From Asterias amurensis (lineage: Eukaryota; Echinodermata; Asteroidea; Forcipulatida; Asteriidae): a DNA stretch of 64,000 nucleotides. Below the pieces are notes generated by a model, which saw only the letters and a list, made by a program, of their open reading frames with translations, did no database searches and was not told the origin of the DNA. The translations under genes were made by a program, and so were the position numbers. The stretch covers positions 9,053,391-9,117,390 of the forward strand of contig NC_092657.1 of the NCBI RefSeq assembly GCF_032118995.1, in the 5' to 3' direction. Positions 1-9,608 of the stretch are shown here, piece by piece. The stretch's first letter is position 1. The number at the start of each line of letters is the position of its first letter.

Positions 1-1704
1 TCATGGAAGTATAATGTTGCAGTTTCAGAGTTTAACCATGGCGGTAGAATTGTGAAACCATTCCTTACTCTATGGTGAAACTTATACACACACGTCAAAG
101 GCTGTTTTGAAGCTGTAAAAAAAAGAACTTTGCTTTGCACTTGGTCAAAGTTGTTAAGCAAAACGACATTAAGTTTCCTTTTGAATAAGTCCATTCACAA
201 AATTGGTTAGAGCAGTGTGTCGGTCAGGTCTCAGAATGTACATTTTGCCAAATCCATTATGAAGATTAATTTAGCCATCGGCCCGTCGGGTTGGTTACTG
301 ATGGAGATAATATTAACAAAAGAGACCTCGTGCGGCTGAATGGGGTACATTTTTAGGAGTTTGTCTATTGACCCAAACTGGACGTTAACAAACCCTAAAC
401 ACGACTTGACATGCTTTCTAAAGGTGAAATAAGTTAGAGAAAATTAAGGAGTGGGGACGAGTTTATCGTTTTTATTTAGTTTGTACGATATAGGGTTCCA
501 GAGATATGGGATATATGGAGGTTTGTTCCTAGAGCAGCGTGAACATGAACGCGGTCAGAAATTGTGTCGTTTGTCGTTCAAATTTCGCGAGATGCAATAA
601 GCCCAAAGTGACAATAAAACAAAACCAGACCTGCCAAGTCTCACGCATTAGGCGTGAGACTCACGCATTTGGGCTCTGTCTCACGCTCACACGCACATCA
701 ACCATTATTGGGGCGAGATCGGGAAAAAAATTAACGACATTTTTTGTACAAAATTTGTACAAACAGAGCGCAAATTTGCAGATTGCGCACGCTTTTGCTC
801 ATCCAGTAGGTTCAGCTCAAATTCGGCAGAGCGCAAAACGCTTATTGCGCACAAGTTTGTTCCGATTCTTTTAGCAAATTCGTTGAAATGCGCTCCACTA
901 GCGAAGACACAACAGGCAGAAGTGAGTGATTGATTTTGGACATCATTTTTAGTCTATTTTTTTCAAGTTTGGAAGGATATAATCTGACACAATCGAACCT
1001 CCACATTAACCATCAACATCTCCTGTGTACCTCAAGTGAGTTTTAATTATTCTGAGGAGGCTTTTGATGCATTTTGAAACACTTTTTGTCCACAATTAAA
1101 TTTCACATTGTTTTATTTATTTATAAAAAAAAAAAAAAAAAGGTTGAGCGGCGATTTAAAAAGGCCTTCTTAAACTGGCAATTTTTTTTCCGGGGGGGAT
1201 GGGGGTTGAGCTTTGAAAAATCTCACACATAGCTAGCCTCTGGACTTGGCATCTCTGCCTGCAAAACACTTTTTTGACGTTCACGTTAAGTGCTCCCGTT
1301 ATACATGCAGCCTATTGACCAGAAAGTTTACAAGACCAATTCAGATGAGTAAACTAAAAAGAGGCCTACGCTCTTACCACCCCCGCCCCCCCCCGAAAAA
1401 AAAAACAGTAGATAAATTAGATTTGTGGCACACAGCATGTTCCAAAAACTCGCTTTACTTATAGTGCTGTAGCAACGCTATGTATCGTGGGACGTAAAAA
1501 TGTCATTTTTGACGATGTTTTTTAAAAAGGAAATGCAAGCATTATGAATGTATATTGAGTGTTTGGAGAAAGTTTTGGTAGTGTAGTACAAAAGAAACTT
1601 TAGTTATTGCTGGCTAACGGTCAGTTTCACCTATCAACGCTGATTTGAAAAATGTGTAACGTTAGGGAGGCCCAACATATTACACCCCTATAAGGATCAC
1701 GGGG
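1..1704. other. Non-coding flank, no gene supported
   Basis: No convincing coding exon is visible. Around 635-700 there is a short palindromic patch of repeated TCTCACGC/GCGTGAGA words, typical of dispersed repeats, and there are poly-A and poly-C/G runs at 1123-1140 and 1381-1402. Small open frames at 539-874 and 1246-1464 have no recognisable domain and I treat them as chance. Confidence 0.6.
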
Positions 1705-1708
1705 GTGC

Positions 1709-2300
1709 TATAGGGTATTTGGTTACAATTATATACACTTACCCTATTTCTGAGTCTGGGCAGAATTAAGCTTCATTTTGGCGGCGCTGGTCAGCTTTGA
1801 CTTCATTCAAATTAATAAGATCTCACAAATACAATTACTTAACTACTATTTATATTTAACTATTAAGAGATATTACTTTATACCCTAATGGTGTCCTCCA
1901 GCTGAAAGGTTGCTGTATAGGAGTAGTGTACTACCAATTCAGTTTCCAGTCAGCCTTTGGACAACCACAATAAATGAACCTAAATACTACGACTATATAA
2001 GTTAGAGAGATACAACCTTTCTGTACCAAAAGCTGGAGAAGAGTGAGGGTGGTTTATTGTCTGCATTTGCTTTTATATGGCTATGTACACTAAGGAAAAA
2101 GATTAGGGCCTGCTCAATAGGCGTAAACAAAGGAACTTACAATAGGCTTTTATACTACACTGGGGGTTTTGGAGTTCATTGTTCACCATTTACAGCTGAC
2201 ATTCCCAGATGGTCATATACAATAGGGGAATGGTAAAAGTCTCCAGTGCGAGCACTAAAAGCTAACACATGCTTGGTAGCTGTTAATGGAATTCACTACA
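1709..2300 (-). repeat. 3' LTR of the Gypsy element
   Basis: This is a 592-bp copy identical by eye to 7200-7791. On the minus strand it begins TGTAGTGAATTCC and ends ACCCTATA, so the element uses a TG start but not the usual CA end. It follows the polypurine tract. Confidence 0.95.
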
Positions 2301-2313
2301 TCTAGCCCCCTCC
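2301..2313 (-). promoter_or_regulatory. Polypurine tract (plus-strand primer site)
   Basis: On the minus strand GGAGGGGGCTAGA directly abuts the first base of the 3' LTR. That is the position and composition expected for priming of second-strand DNA synthesis. Confidence 0.85.
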
Positions 2314-2373
2314 AAGATCACAACTTCACAAGGAAGTGATCGATAATAATATACAAAAGTTATTTACAAAATT

Positions 2374-5300
2374 TCATCTATCTATTACTACGGTATGTAC
2401 ATATCTACTTGGCCACCGAACATGACGTCCAGAACGAGTAATTCTTTCCGACTTCTGTTCAGGGGCACTGGCTGGTGTTGGTTTTTCAACAACATGTGTT
2501 GTTATAGATTTTGTCTCTGAGTCAATGTGAGCAACCTTTAATCTATCAATGCTAACTGAATCTTGTTTGCCATTTTTTTCGATTATAAAGAATTTACTCT
2601 TTCTGTCGATGACTCGGTACGGGCCTTGGTAAGGTGGTTGTAATGGTTTCTTTACCGAATCTACACGTACAAACACATGGGAACATGAATGTAAATCGGT
2701 ATGAATGTGACTTTTGCGTTGATTAGGTCTTGTAGACTCTGGTTTTAATTCAGACATGTGTCGGCGCAAACGGTCAACGTACACGGCTGGGTCTAGACTA
2801 TCAAAATTACTGACCGGGACTAAGAGTTCACCAGGTAATCTCAGAGTGGATCCAAACACTAACTCAGCAACGCTACAACCAATATCCACTTTTAATGATG
2901 AGCGGATACTTAGTAAAATAAGTGGTAGTGATTCAGTCCATCTGTTAGGCTCGCTCTGCGTTTTGAAAGCAGATTTAAGTTGCCGATGGAAACGTTCCAC
3001 TAATCCATTTGCTGCTGGATGGTACGCAGTAGTGCGAATGTGTTTGCTGCCTATTAATTGGGATAGTTGTTGGAACAAGTTTGATTCGAACTGTCTACCT
3101 CTATCTGTGGTTATTATTGCGGGAACACCGAATGTAGCTACCCATCTTTCAGTAAATGCTTTTGCTACAGTTTCAGCTGTAATGTTAGCAATGGGTATTG
3201 CTTCAGGCCACCTTGTAAATCGGTCTATACATGTGAGTAAGTAGCAACAACCGTTGGATGGGGGTAGAGGACCAACAATGTCAATGTGAACATGGCTAAA
3301 TCTAGCGTCAGGTGTTGCAAAGGTACCTATCGGAGTCACTGTGTGACGATGTACCTTGGCACGTTGACACTGGATACAATGTTTGGTCCAGAGTCTGACA
3401 TCTTTGTTAATTGACGGCCATACGAATCTGTGAGTTATTAGGCGTTGTGTTGCTCTAATACCTGGATGAGATAGATTATGTATCGAATCAAAAATGTTAC
3501 GTCTGAATTCAGGAGTGACGTATGGACGTGGATGTCCAGTAGATGTGTCACAAATTATGGTATTGTGTGAAGTGGGAATAGGCACCTCTTCAAATTGAAG
3601 ACTAGACGATTCACGTAGCTTACATAGCTCTGGGTCTGTCTTTTGCTGAAGGGCGATTTGTTCAAAGTTCACCTCACTACCGGGAAGGCTAGGATCGGTA
3701 ACTAAACTTATGTCATATCGTGATAGAGCATCTGCTACAAGGTTTTCTTTACCTTTAATGTAACGGATGTCAGTACTGAACTGAGAAATATAGTCTAAAT
3801 GACGTACTTCTCTTGGCGAGTATCTATCGGGCCTTGCATTAAAAGCATATATAAGCGGCTTATGGTCAGTCAGAATATAGAAGTTACGACCTTCCAAAGC
3901 ATACTTAAAATGACGTACGGCTAAGTATACAGCCAGCAATTCACGACCAAAAGTACTGTATCTAGTCTCTGCTGGTTGTAAACGTTTAGAGAAGAATGAA
4001 ATTGGTCTCATAACGTCGTTGTCACATTGCTGAAGTACACCGCCAACTGCAGGGTTGGATGCATCTACCATTAGACAGAGAGGTAGGTCTACAGCTGGGT
4101 GTACTAACATAGTAGCTTCAGCTAGAGTAGATTTTGCTCTTTGGAAAGATGCCAATTCACATTCAGTAAGTGAAATCGCTTTGTCTTTTGACTTGCAAGA
4201 CAGCATGTCAGTCAAGGGTTGTAAAATATCAGCGCAATGTGGGATGAAACGCCGATAAAAATTGATCAATCCCAGAAATTCTCTCAATTTGCGGAGTGAA
4301 ATTGGTACTGGAAAGTCTTGGATTAACTTCACCTTATTTTCCAAAGGTTTGATACCATGACAGTCAATATGGTGGCCTAAGAAATCAAGACTAGTTACTT
4401 TGAATTCGCATTTACTAGGGTTGATTACCACCCCGTATTCTCGTAAGCGGTCAAAAAGTAGTCTGAGATGATATTCATGTTGTTGCTCATTTTCACTTGC
4501 AATCAACAAATCGTCAATATAAGCATAGGTGAAATCCAGGCCATGTAATACTTGATCGATAAATCTTTGAAATGTTTGCGCAGCATTTCTTAACCCGAAG
4601 GGCATTCTTATATATTCAAAAAGGCCGAAAGGTGTAGTTATTGCCGTTTTTGGTATATCTTCGGGTTCAACAGGTATCTGGTGGTAAGCCTTGACTAGGT
4701 CAACTTTACTGAAAATCTTCTTGTCATGTAAGGTTGATGCAAAATCGTGAATGTGGGGAATCGGGTACCTATCAGGTGTTGTGGCATTATTTAAAGCACG
4801 ATAGTCACCGCAAGGTCTCCAATCGCCATTTTTTTTAGGTACCATGTGCAAAGGTGAAGACCATGGGCTTTTTGAGGGACGGATTATTCCCAAGTCAAGC
4901 ATGTGATTAAATTCTGCTTTGGCTATATGTAACTTGTCCGAGGACAATCGTCGGGGACGTGCATTTACTGGTGGGCCCGTGGTGGTAATATGGTGCGTGA
5001 CATTGTGTTTAACGGGATGTTCTTGAAAATTCGGCCGAGTTACATCTGAATATTCTCTAAGTAAAAGAGGTATACCAATGCTATCTGGTATGGCAAAAAC
5101 AGGGCTGGGTGAAACTATTGATGCTCTGCAGCCTGAAACGTTTAATTCAGTCAATGTATCAATAAGTTTACGATTTCTAACATCTACTGCTAAAGAAAAA
5201 TGCTTTAGGAAATCTGCACCGAGTATTGGTATAGGTACAGATGCGATGATAAAAATCCATTTGTAAGCTCGTCTTAAGCCTATATCTAACGTCATTGACC

Positions 5301-5481
5301 TTTCTCCGTAAGTTGATATTGGAGTCTTATTAACTGCCTGCAATGTATAAGGGCTACTATTCTGTTTATCCCTAATGCTAGGTGGTAAAACACTCACTTC
5401 GGCACCAGTGTCGATCAAAAATTTAGTACCAGTGAACTTGTCGGTAACGTAAAATAGACGACTTTTGGATTGGCCAGACAA
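2374..5481 (-). CDS. pol: Gypsy Pol polyprotein (protease-RT-RNase H-integrase)
   Basis: Makes the enzymes that copy and integrate the retrotransposon. The domains are intact and in order. The aspartic protease DTGA is at residues 24-27. Reverse transcriptase spans about 180-420, with MPFGLRNA near 293 and catalytic YIDD at 321-324. RNase H spans about 465-590, with acidic residues in MVDAS, GREL, TDHKPL and ADALSR. The integrase zinc finger is H668/H672-C702/C705, and the DDE triad is D734, D793 and E829, with 35 residues between the last two. A chromodomain-free C-terminal tail follows ([13 protein letters not shown] near 970). The first listed codon is TTG: the frame is open upstream to a TAG near 5529, so Pol overlaps the end of gag in the -1 frame and is probably made by frameshifting rather than from its own start. 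No stop codon interrupts it. Confidence 0.95.
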   Translation of the reverse strand: MSGQSKSRLFYVTDKFTGTKFLIDTGAEVSVLPPSIRDKQNSSPYTLQAVNKTPISTYGERSMTLDIGLRRAYKWIFIIASVPIPILGADFLKHFSLAVDVRNRKLIDTLTELNVSGCRASIVSPSPVFAIPDSIGIPLLLREYSDVTRPNFQEHPVKHNVTHHITTTGPPVNARPRRLSSDKLHIAKAEFNHMLDLGIIRPSKSPWSSPLHMVPKKNGDWRPCGDYRALNNATTPDRYPIPHIHDFASTLHDKKIFSKVDLVKAYHQIPVEPEDIPKTAITTPFGLFEYIRMPFGLRNAAQTFQRFIDQVLHGLDFTYAYIDDLLIASENEQQHEYHLRLLFDRLREYGVVINPSKCEFKVTSLDFLGHHIDCHGIKPLENKVKLIQDFPVPISLRKLREFLGLINFYRRFIPHCADILQPLTDMLSCKSKDKAISLTECELASFQRAKSTLAEATMLVHPAVDLPLCLMVDASNPAVGGVLQQCDNDVMRPISFFSKRLQPAETRYSTFGRELLAVYLAVRHFKYALEGRNFYILTDHKPLIYAFNARPDRYSPREVRHLDYISQFSTDIRYIKGKENLVADALSRYDISLVTDPSLPGSEVNFEQIALQQKTDPELCKLRESSSLQFEEVPIPTSHNTIICDTSTGHPRPYVTPEFRRNIFDSIHNLSHPGIRATQRLITHRFVWPSINKDVRLWTKHCIQCQRAKVHRHTVTPIGTFATPDARFSHVHIDIVGPLPPSNGCCYLLTCIDRFTRWPEAIPIANITAETVAKAFTERWVATFGVPAIITTDRGRQFESNLFQQLSQLIGSKHIRTTAYHPAANGLVERFHRQLKSAFKTQSEPNRWTESLPLILLSIRSSLKVDIGCSVAELVFGSTLRLPGELLVPVSNFDSLDPAVYVDRLRRHMSELKPESTRPNQRKSHIHTDLHSCSHVFVRVDSVKKPLQPPYQGPYRVIDRKSKFFIIEKNGKQDSVSIDRLKVAHIDSETKSITTHVVEKPTPASAPEQKSERITRSGRHVRWPSRYVHTVVIDR

Positions 5482-5507
5482 ATTTGTCGTCCCTAAATGC
5501 TGGCGTT

Positions 5508-6359
5508 CTAGTTTTCCTGGTGAGGTAGTCTATTTGAGTTTGAATCCGGGTATGAGCATGGTTTGACACATTTGGTTGCTTTGTCTCCAAACCGCCAATG
5601 GTACCAACATTCTGAACCTGCCCGTGGCACGTCTCTAGACTGCCTGGATGGACTTCGGTACTTGTTATTCCCTGAGCGATCTCTACCACGACTATTCCTA
5701 CTCTCTTGGCTACCTGTAACTAGGCCTTGCATTAAGGTCGTTAATTGGTTAATTTGAGCTTGTAATTTGTCAAATTTTGCATCAAATGCTTGAGATGGTG
5801 TATCTGAGCCCGCGGCTATTGTACAGGCGGCTATTGCAGGTGATGGGGATGCCACTTCTACGATCTTATCTGCAATGATAGCTAATTGATCGAGATCCAA
5901 ACCATCGCTTGAGGATGCTAGAATTAAGTGTACGTTCTGAGGCAAACGTTGCAGGAACAATTGCCTCAAGATACTAGTTTCTAGTTTATTTTCCCCTAGA
6001 AGTTGTTTCATGCGGCGAAGAAGTTGGGAAGGCTTTCTATCACCAAGCTCTTCGGAAATTAACAACTGATGTAGTCGTTTTTGTTCGGACTCAGAAGTTC
6101 GTTTGATAAGTTCTGACTTAATCTTATCATATTGATCAACTGTAGGGGGATCTATAAGTAAATCTCTTACTTCCTGAGCGATTTCTGGTTGAAGTGAAGA
6201 TACTACATAAGCAAATTTAGTAGATTGACTAGTAATATTTCGGGTATGAAACTGTGCCTCTATTTGGGCAAACCAGATTATTGGATCTTTCGGCCAGAAA
6301 GGTGGTAATTTGAGACTGACTGCTGCCAATGGCGCCTTTACTTCAAGTGGTTCATCCAT
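5508..6359 (-). CDS. gag: Gypsy Gag (capsid/nucleocapsid) protein
   Basis: Structural protein of the virus-like particle, 283 residues. The N-terminal half (WFAQIEAQF, residues 29-37, then a helical region with [15 protein letters not shown]) has the retrotransposon Gag capsid pattern. A coiled stretch follows near 190-215, then a basic RS/RG-rich linker. It ends in a CX2HX9CX3C knuckle at C251, H254, C264 and C268, expected to bind RNA. The ATG at 6359 is the first in frame and lies 43 nt after the stop of the SGNH-like ORF. The stop at 5508-5510 lies inside the opening of the pol frame (-1). Intact. Confidence 0.92.
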   Translation of the reverse strand: MDEPLEVKAPLAAVSLKLPPFWPKDPIIWFAQIEAQFHTRNITSQSTKFAYVVSSLQPEIAQEVRDLLIDPPTVDQYDKIKSELIKRTSESEQKRLHQLLISEELGDRKPSQLLRRMKQLLGENKLETSILRQLFLQRLPQNVHLILASSSDGLDLDQLAIIADKIVEVASPSPAIAACTIAAGSDTPSQAFDAKFDKLQAQINQLTTLMQGLVTGSQESRNSRGRDRSGNNKYRSPSRQSRDVPRAGSECWYHWRFGDKATKCVKPCSYPDSNSNRLPHQEN

Positions 6360-6402
6360 AGTTCTTAGAGTTTAAAAACGACTTACATCAACAATTGTTA
6401 AT

Positions 6403-7122
6403 TTAATTACGGATGTGAATAAATGATTGACGATCCAGGGCAAACACTTTATACATTGCTAAGTGCCATTGTTTCTTTAACTTTGAATCGCCATGAAGGC
6501 CATCGTATAGGTGTGCGAAGTGGTTTCGTACAACGTGTGTGGTTTTTCCACGCCGCTGTCGTCTAGAACTCTTTCTTATATAACTATGCCAACATAAGGT
6601 TTTGAAATGTATTCCTTGTTGTCCGACCTGGTTGTGATTTATGATTAGACTATTGATATTATCGATGGTTGTATCAAGTTGGTGCTGATATATGTGAAGG
6701 TCGTTTTCAGAGAGAATAGGAGTGCTGAGTTTTTTGCTGCTCTGAAATTTAGCGAATGATGTAGTTGGAATTGTGGTAAATAAAACAACGGTATTTGGTC
6801 GGGCCGATAAAATTGCCTCTTTAAATTTGAGTAGTTCGGAAAATAAACTGTCGGCTGTGTGCTGTGAGGGCTTTAACACTCTTTTTTCGTGCAGACTATC
6901 ATATACAAATGCTGTCAAGTCGTTAACTCCGGCGGCCAATCTAATTATAGTTTGATCAGCAGTATTGTAACTTTGGAGTTTACGTATGGCTGGACCGACA
7001 AGGTTATAAATTTTAGCACCGCGAATTGAAATTAAATCAACGGTGAATGCATAATCTGGTAACTTAGGGTACTTAATAAAATTATGTGCTCTAGAATCAG
7101 CCAAAAATAAACATCGAATCAT
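6403..7122 (-). CDS. SGNH/GDSL hydrolase-like ORF ahead of gag in the Gypsy element
   Basis: A 239-codon ORF (ATG at 7122; a GTG lies one codon upstream) between the PBS and gag. Numbering from the GTG, it shows the four SGNH blocks: ADSR with Ser11 (block I, usually GDS), Gly36 in RGAKIYNL (block II), GVND with Asn68 (block III), and DGLH with Asp208/His211 followed by W220 (block V). The spacing fits a small esterase or lipase-like alpha/beta/alpha fold. Such domains are known from ORF1 of CR1/L2 LINEs and from some Ngaro elements; I do not know them as a standard part of Ty3/Gypsy. The frame is intact in a young element, which suggests it is in use. The substrate is unknown, and a structural rather than catalytic role is possible. 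Homology is inferred from motifs only. Confidence 0.72.
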   Translation of the reverse strand: MIRCLFLADSRAHNFIKYPKLPDYAFTVDLISIRGAKIYNLVGPAIRKLQSYNTADQTIIRLAAGVNDLTAFVYDSLHEKRVLKPSQHTADSLFSELLKFKEAILSARPNTVVLFTTIPTTSFAKFQSSKKLSTPILSENDLHIYQHQLDTTIDNINSLIINHNQVGQQGIHFKTLCWHSYIRKSSRRQRRGKTTHVVRNHFAHLYDGLHGDSKLKKQWHLAMYKVFALDRQSFIHIRN

Positions 7123-7179
7123 CACCGATTATAAATGAGAAGTAATTCTTACAAAGACTGCAGTTAAATAAATTAAGTT

Positions 7180-7197
7180 ATCACGTCGGGATCACCA
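7180..7197 (-). promoter_or_regulatory. Primer binding site
   Basis: On the minus strand TGGTGATCCCGACGTGAT begins 2 nt after the 5' LTR. The TGG start is complementary to a tRNA 3' CCA end. I did not identify the tRNA. Confidence 0.75.
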
Positions 7198-7199
7198 GT

Positions 7200-7791
7200 T
7201 ATAGGGTATTTGGTTACAATTATATACACTTACCCTATTTCTGAGTCTGGGCAGAATTAAGCTTCATTTTGGCGGCGCTGGTCAGCTTTGACTTCATTCA
7301 AATTAATAAGATCTCACAAATACAATTACTTAACTACTATTTATATTTAACTATTAAGAGATATTACTTTATACCCTAATGGTGTCCTCCAGCTGAAAGG
7401 TTGCTGTATAGGAGTAGTGTACTACCAATTCAGTTTCCAGTCAGCCTTTGGACAACCACAATAAATGAACCTAAATACTACGACTATATAAGTTAGAGAG
7501 ATACAACCTTTCTGTACCAAAAGCTGGAGAAGAGTGAGGGTGGTTTATTGTCTGCATTTGCTTTTATATGGCTATGTACACTAAGGAAAAAGATTAGGGC
7601 CTGCTCAATAGGCGTAAACAAAGGAACTTACAATAGGCTTTTATACTACACTGGGGGTTTTGGAGTTCATTGTTCACCATTTACAGCTGACATTCCCAGA
7701 TGGTCATATACAATAGGGGAATGGTAAAAGTCTCCAGTGCGAGCACTAAAAGCTAACACATGCTTGGTAGCTGTTAATGGAATTCACTACA
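7200..7791 (-). repeat. 5' LTR of the Gypsy element
   Basis: 592 bp, identical by eye to 1709-2300. The element is transcribed toward lower coordinates, so this copy should hold the promoter. A TATATA-rich stretch (7491 region) is a possible TATA box, but I cannot show that it is used. Confidence 0.95.
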
Positions 7792-7987
7792 GTGCCTTAT
7801 AGTTTCTAGATGCATAAGGTACGTTGTCTAACCCAAAACGAGGTGGGTACAGCCACTGCAAGTAGTGATGGACGTGCGAAATAGCTTCATTTTGGGTTAG
7901 AATTATGACGCCATGCATAAATATTGAGAGAGGCGTATAACACCCTCACCCACATTTCGAAATATTTGTGTAAAGGATTTTTATATC

Positions 7988-8021
7988 CTAGCGGGGTGCC
8001 GCGAGCGCGGCATCCCGCTAG
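7988..8021. repeat. GC-rich hairpin at left edge of the satellite array
   Basis: CTAGCGGGGTGCCGCG and CGCGGCATCCCGCTAG face each other across about 2 nt and differ by one base (a G-T pair). This is a very stable stem-loop in AT-rich surroundings, ending exactly where the 115-bp repeats begin. Confidence 0.8.
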
Positions 8022-9495
8022 TACATGTTAAATACACGGGCTATGAAGGGAGCCAACTGGCAACCCTCATACAGTAGACTAGCCACAGTGAGTTATTGAA
8101 ATTTAACTCAGAATATTTTGCACATCACGCTGTAAATACATGTTAAATACAGGGCTATGAAGGGAGCCAATTGGCAACCCTCATAGAGTAGACTAGCCAC
8201 AGTGAGTTATTGAAATTTAACTCTGAATATTTGTACATCACGCTGTATGTACATGTTAAATATACAGGCTATGAAGGGAGCCAATTGGCAACCCTCATTA
8301 GAGTAGACTAGCCACAATGAGTTATTGGAATTTAACTCTGAATATTTGTACTTCATGCTGTAAATACATGTTAAATACACGGGCTATGAAGGGAGCCAAT
8401 TGGCAACCCTCATACAGTACACTAGCCACAGTGAGTTATTGAAATTTAACTCTGAATATTTTGTACATCACACTGTAATCACATGTTAAATACACGGGCT
8501 ATGAAGGGAGCCAATTGGCAACCCTCATAGAGTAGACTAGCCACAATGAGTTATTGACATTTAACTCTGAATATTTGTACTTCATGCTGTAAATACATGT
8601 TAAATACACCGGCTATGAAGGGAGCCAATTGGCAACCCTCATAGAGTAGACTAGCCTCAGTGAGTTATTGAAATTTAACTCTGAATATTTGTACATCACG
8701 CTGTAAGTACATGTTAAATATACAGGCTATGAAGGGAGTCAATTGGCAACCCTCATTAGAGTAGACTAGCCACAATGAGTTATTGGAATTTAACTCTGAA
8801 TATTTTTACTTCATGCTGTAAATACATGTTAAATACACGGGCTATGAAGGGAGCCAATTGGCAACCCTCATACAGTAGACTAGCCACAGTGAGTTATTGA
8901 AATTTAACTCTGAATATTTTGTACATCACACTGTAATCACATGTTAACTACACGGGCTATGAAGGGAGCCAATTGGCAACCCTCGTACAGTAGACTAGCC
9001 ACAGTGAGTTATTGAAATTTAACTCAGAATATTTTGCACATCACGCTGTAAATACATGTTAAATACAGGGCTATGAAGGGAGCCAATTGGCAACCCTCAT
9101 AGAGTAGACTAGCCACAGTGAGTTATTGAAATTTAACTCTGAATATTTGTACATTACGCTGTATGTACATGTTAAATATACAGGCTATGAAGGGAGCCAA
9201 TTGGCAACCCTCATTAGAGTAGACTAGCCACAATGAGTTATTGGAATTTAACTCTGAATATTTGTACTTCATGCTGTAAATACATGTTAAATACACGGGC
9301 TATGAAGGGAGCCAATTGGCAACCCTCATACAGTACACTAGCCACAGTGAGTTATTGAAATTTAACTCTGAATATTTTGTACATCACACTGTAATCACAT
9401 GTTAAATACACGGGCTATGAATTCAGGGAGCCATTTGGCAACCCTCATAGAGTAGACTAGCCACAATGAGTTATTGACATTTAACTCTGAATATT
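8022..9495. repeat. 115-bp tandem satellite, array 1
   Basis: About 13 monomers, each containing GGCTATGAAGGGAGCC, AATTGGCAACCCTCAT and GAGTTATTG...TTTAACTCTGAATATT. Diagnostic variants (ACAGGGC, ATACAGGC, GAGTCAATTGG, TTAACTACACGG with CTCGTACAG, and the GAATTCAGGGAGCC insertion) recur in a fixed order about every 916-920 bp, which is an eight-monomer higher-order repeat. No long ORF. Confidence 0.95.
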
Positions 9496-9497
9496 TA

Positions 9498-9527
9498 GCT
9501 GTTCCGACGTAGTGGTCGGAACAGCTA
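9498..9527. repeat. 12-bp-arm hairpin closing array 1
   Basis: AGCTGTTCCGAC, a 6-nt loop, then GTCGGAACAGCT. The stem is perfect and sits right after the last satellite monomer. It could be a rolling-circle terminator or a transcription-arrest structure; the function is not shown. Confidence 0.8.
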
Positions 9528-9546
9528 TTGAAATCGTCAAGATTTT

Positions 9547-9547
9547 T

Positions 9548-9605
<58 letters not shown>

Positions 9606-9606
9606 T
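9547..9606. repeat. ATT microsatellite
   Basis: About 20 uninterrupted TTA/ATT units following the hairpin. Confidence 0.95.
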
Positions 9607-9608
9607 GT

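Larger units (their letters stand above)
1709..7791 (-). mobile_element. Complete Ty3/Gypsy LTR retrotransposon (Mag/SURL-like)
   Basis: The 6083-bp element is bounded by two 592-bp LTRs that read the same base for base on inspection. It is flanked by a 4-bp direct repeat GTGC (1705-1708 and 7792-7795). Read on the minus strand, the order is LTR, PBS, SGNH-like ORF, gag, pol (protease, RT, RNase H, integrase), polypurine tract, LTR. The integrase lies downstream of RNase H, which is the Ty3/Gypsy order. Gag has the CX2HX9CX3C knuckle and a WFAQIEAQF-type start as in Mag/SURL-like elements; the clade assignment is from memory. There is no ORF after pol, so no envelope gene. Identical LTRs and open frames imply a recent insertion. 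The unusual part is the extra ORF before gag. Confidence 0.95.
7796..9608. mobile_element. Candidate non-autonomous, satellite-carrying element
   Basis: A unit made of a unique 5' segment (7796-7987, with an 11-bp inverted repeat CTAACCCAAAA/TTTTGGGTTAG), a GC-rich hairpin (7988-8021), 13 tandem repeats of about 115 bp (8022-9495), a second hairpin with 12-bp arms (AGCTGTTCCGAC, 9498-9527) and an ATT microsatellite. This architecture resembles Helentron-related HINE/pearl elements that carry internal tandem arrays and microsatellites. The exact ends and target duplication were not found, so the assignment is inference. The Gypsy element sits immediately to its left. Confidence 0.4.

Noticed and set aside
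539-874. 111-codon ORF near the left edge
   Set aside because: Runs through a palindromic TCTCACGC repeat patch; no protein features.
2374-7125. Possible envelope gene of the Gypsy element
   Set aside because: No ORF with signal peptide or membrane segment lies between pol and the 3' LTR; the extra ORF is upstream of gag and SGNH-like.
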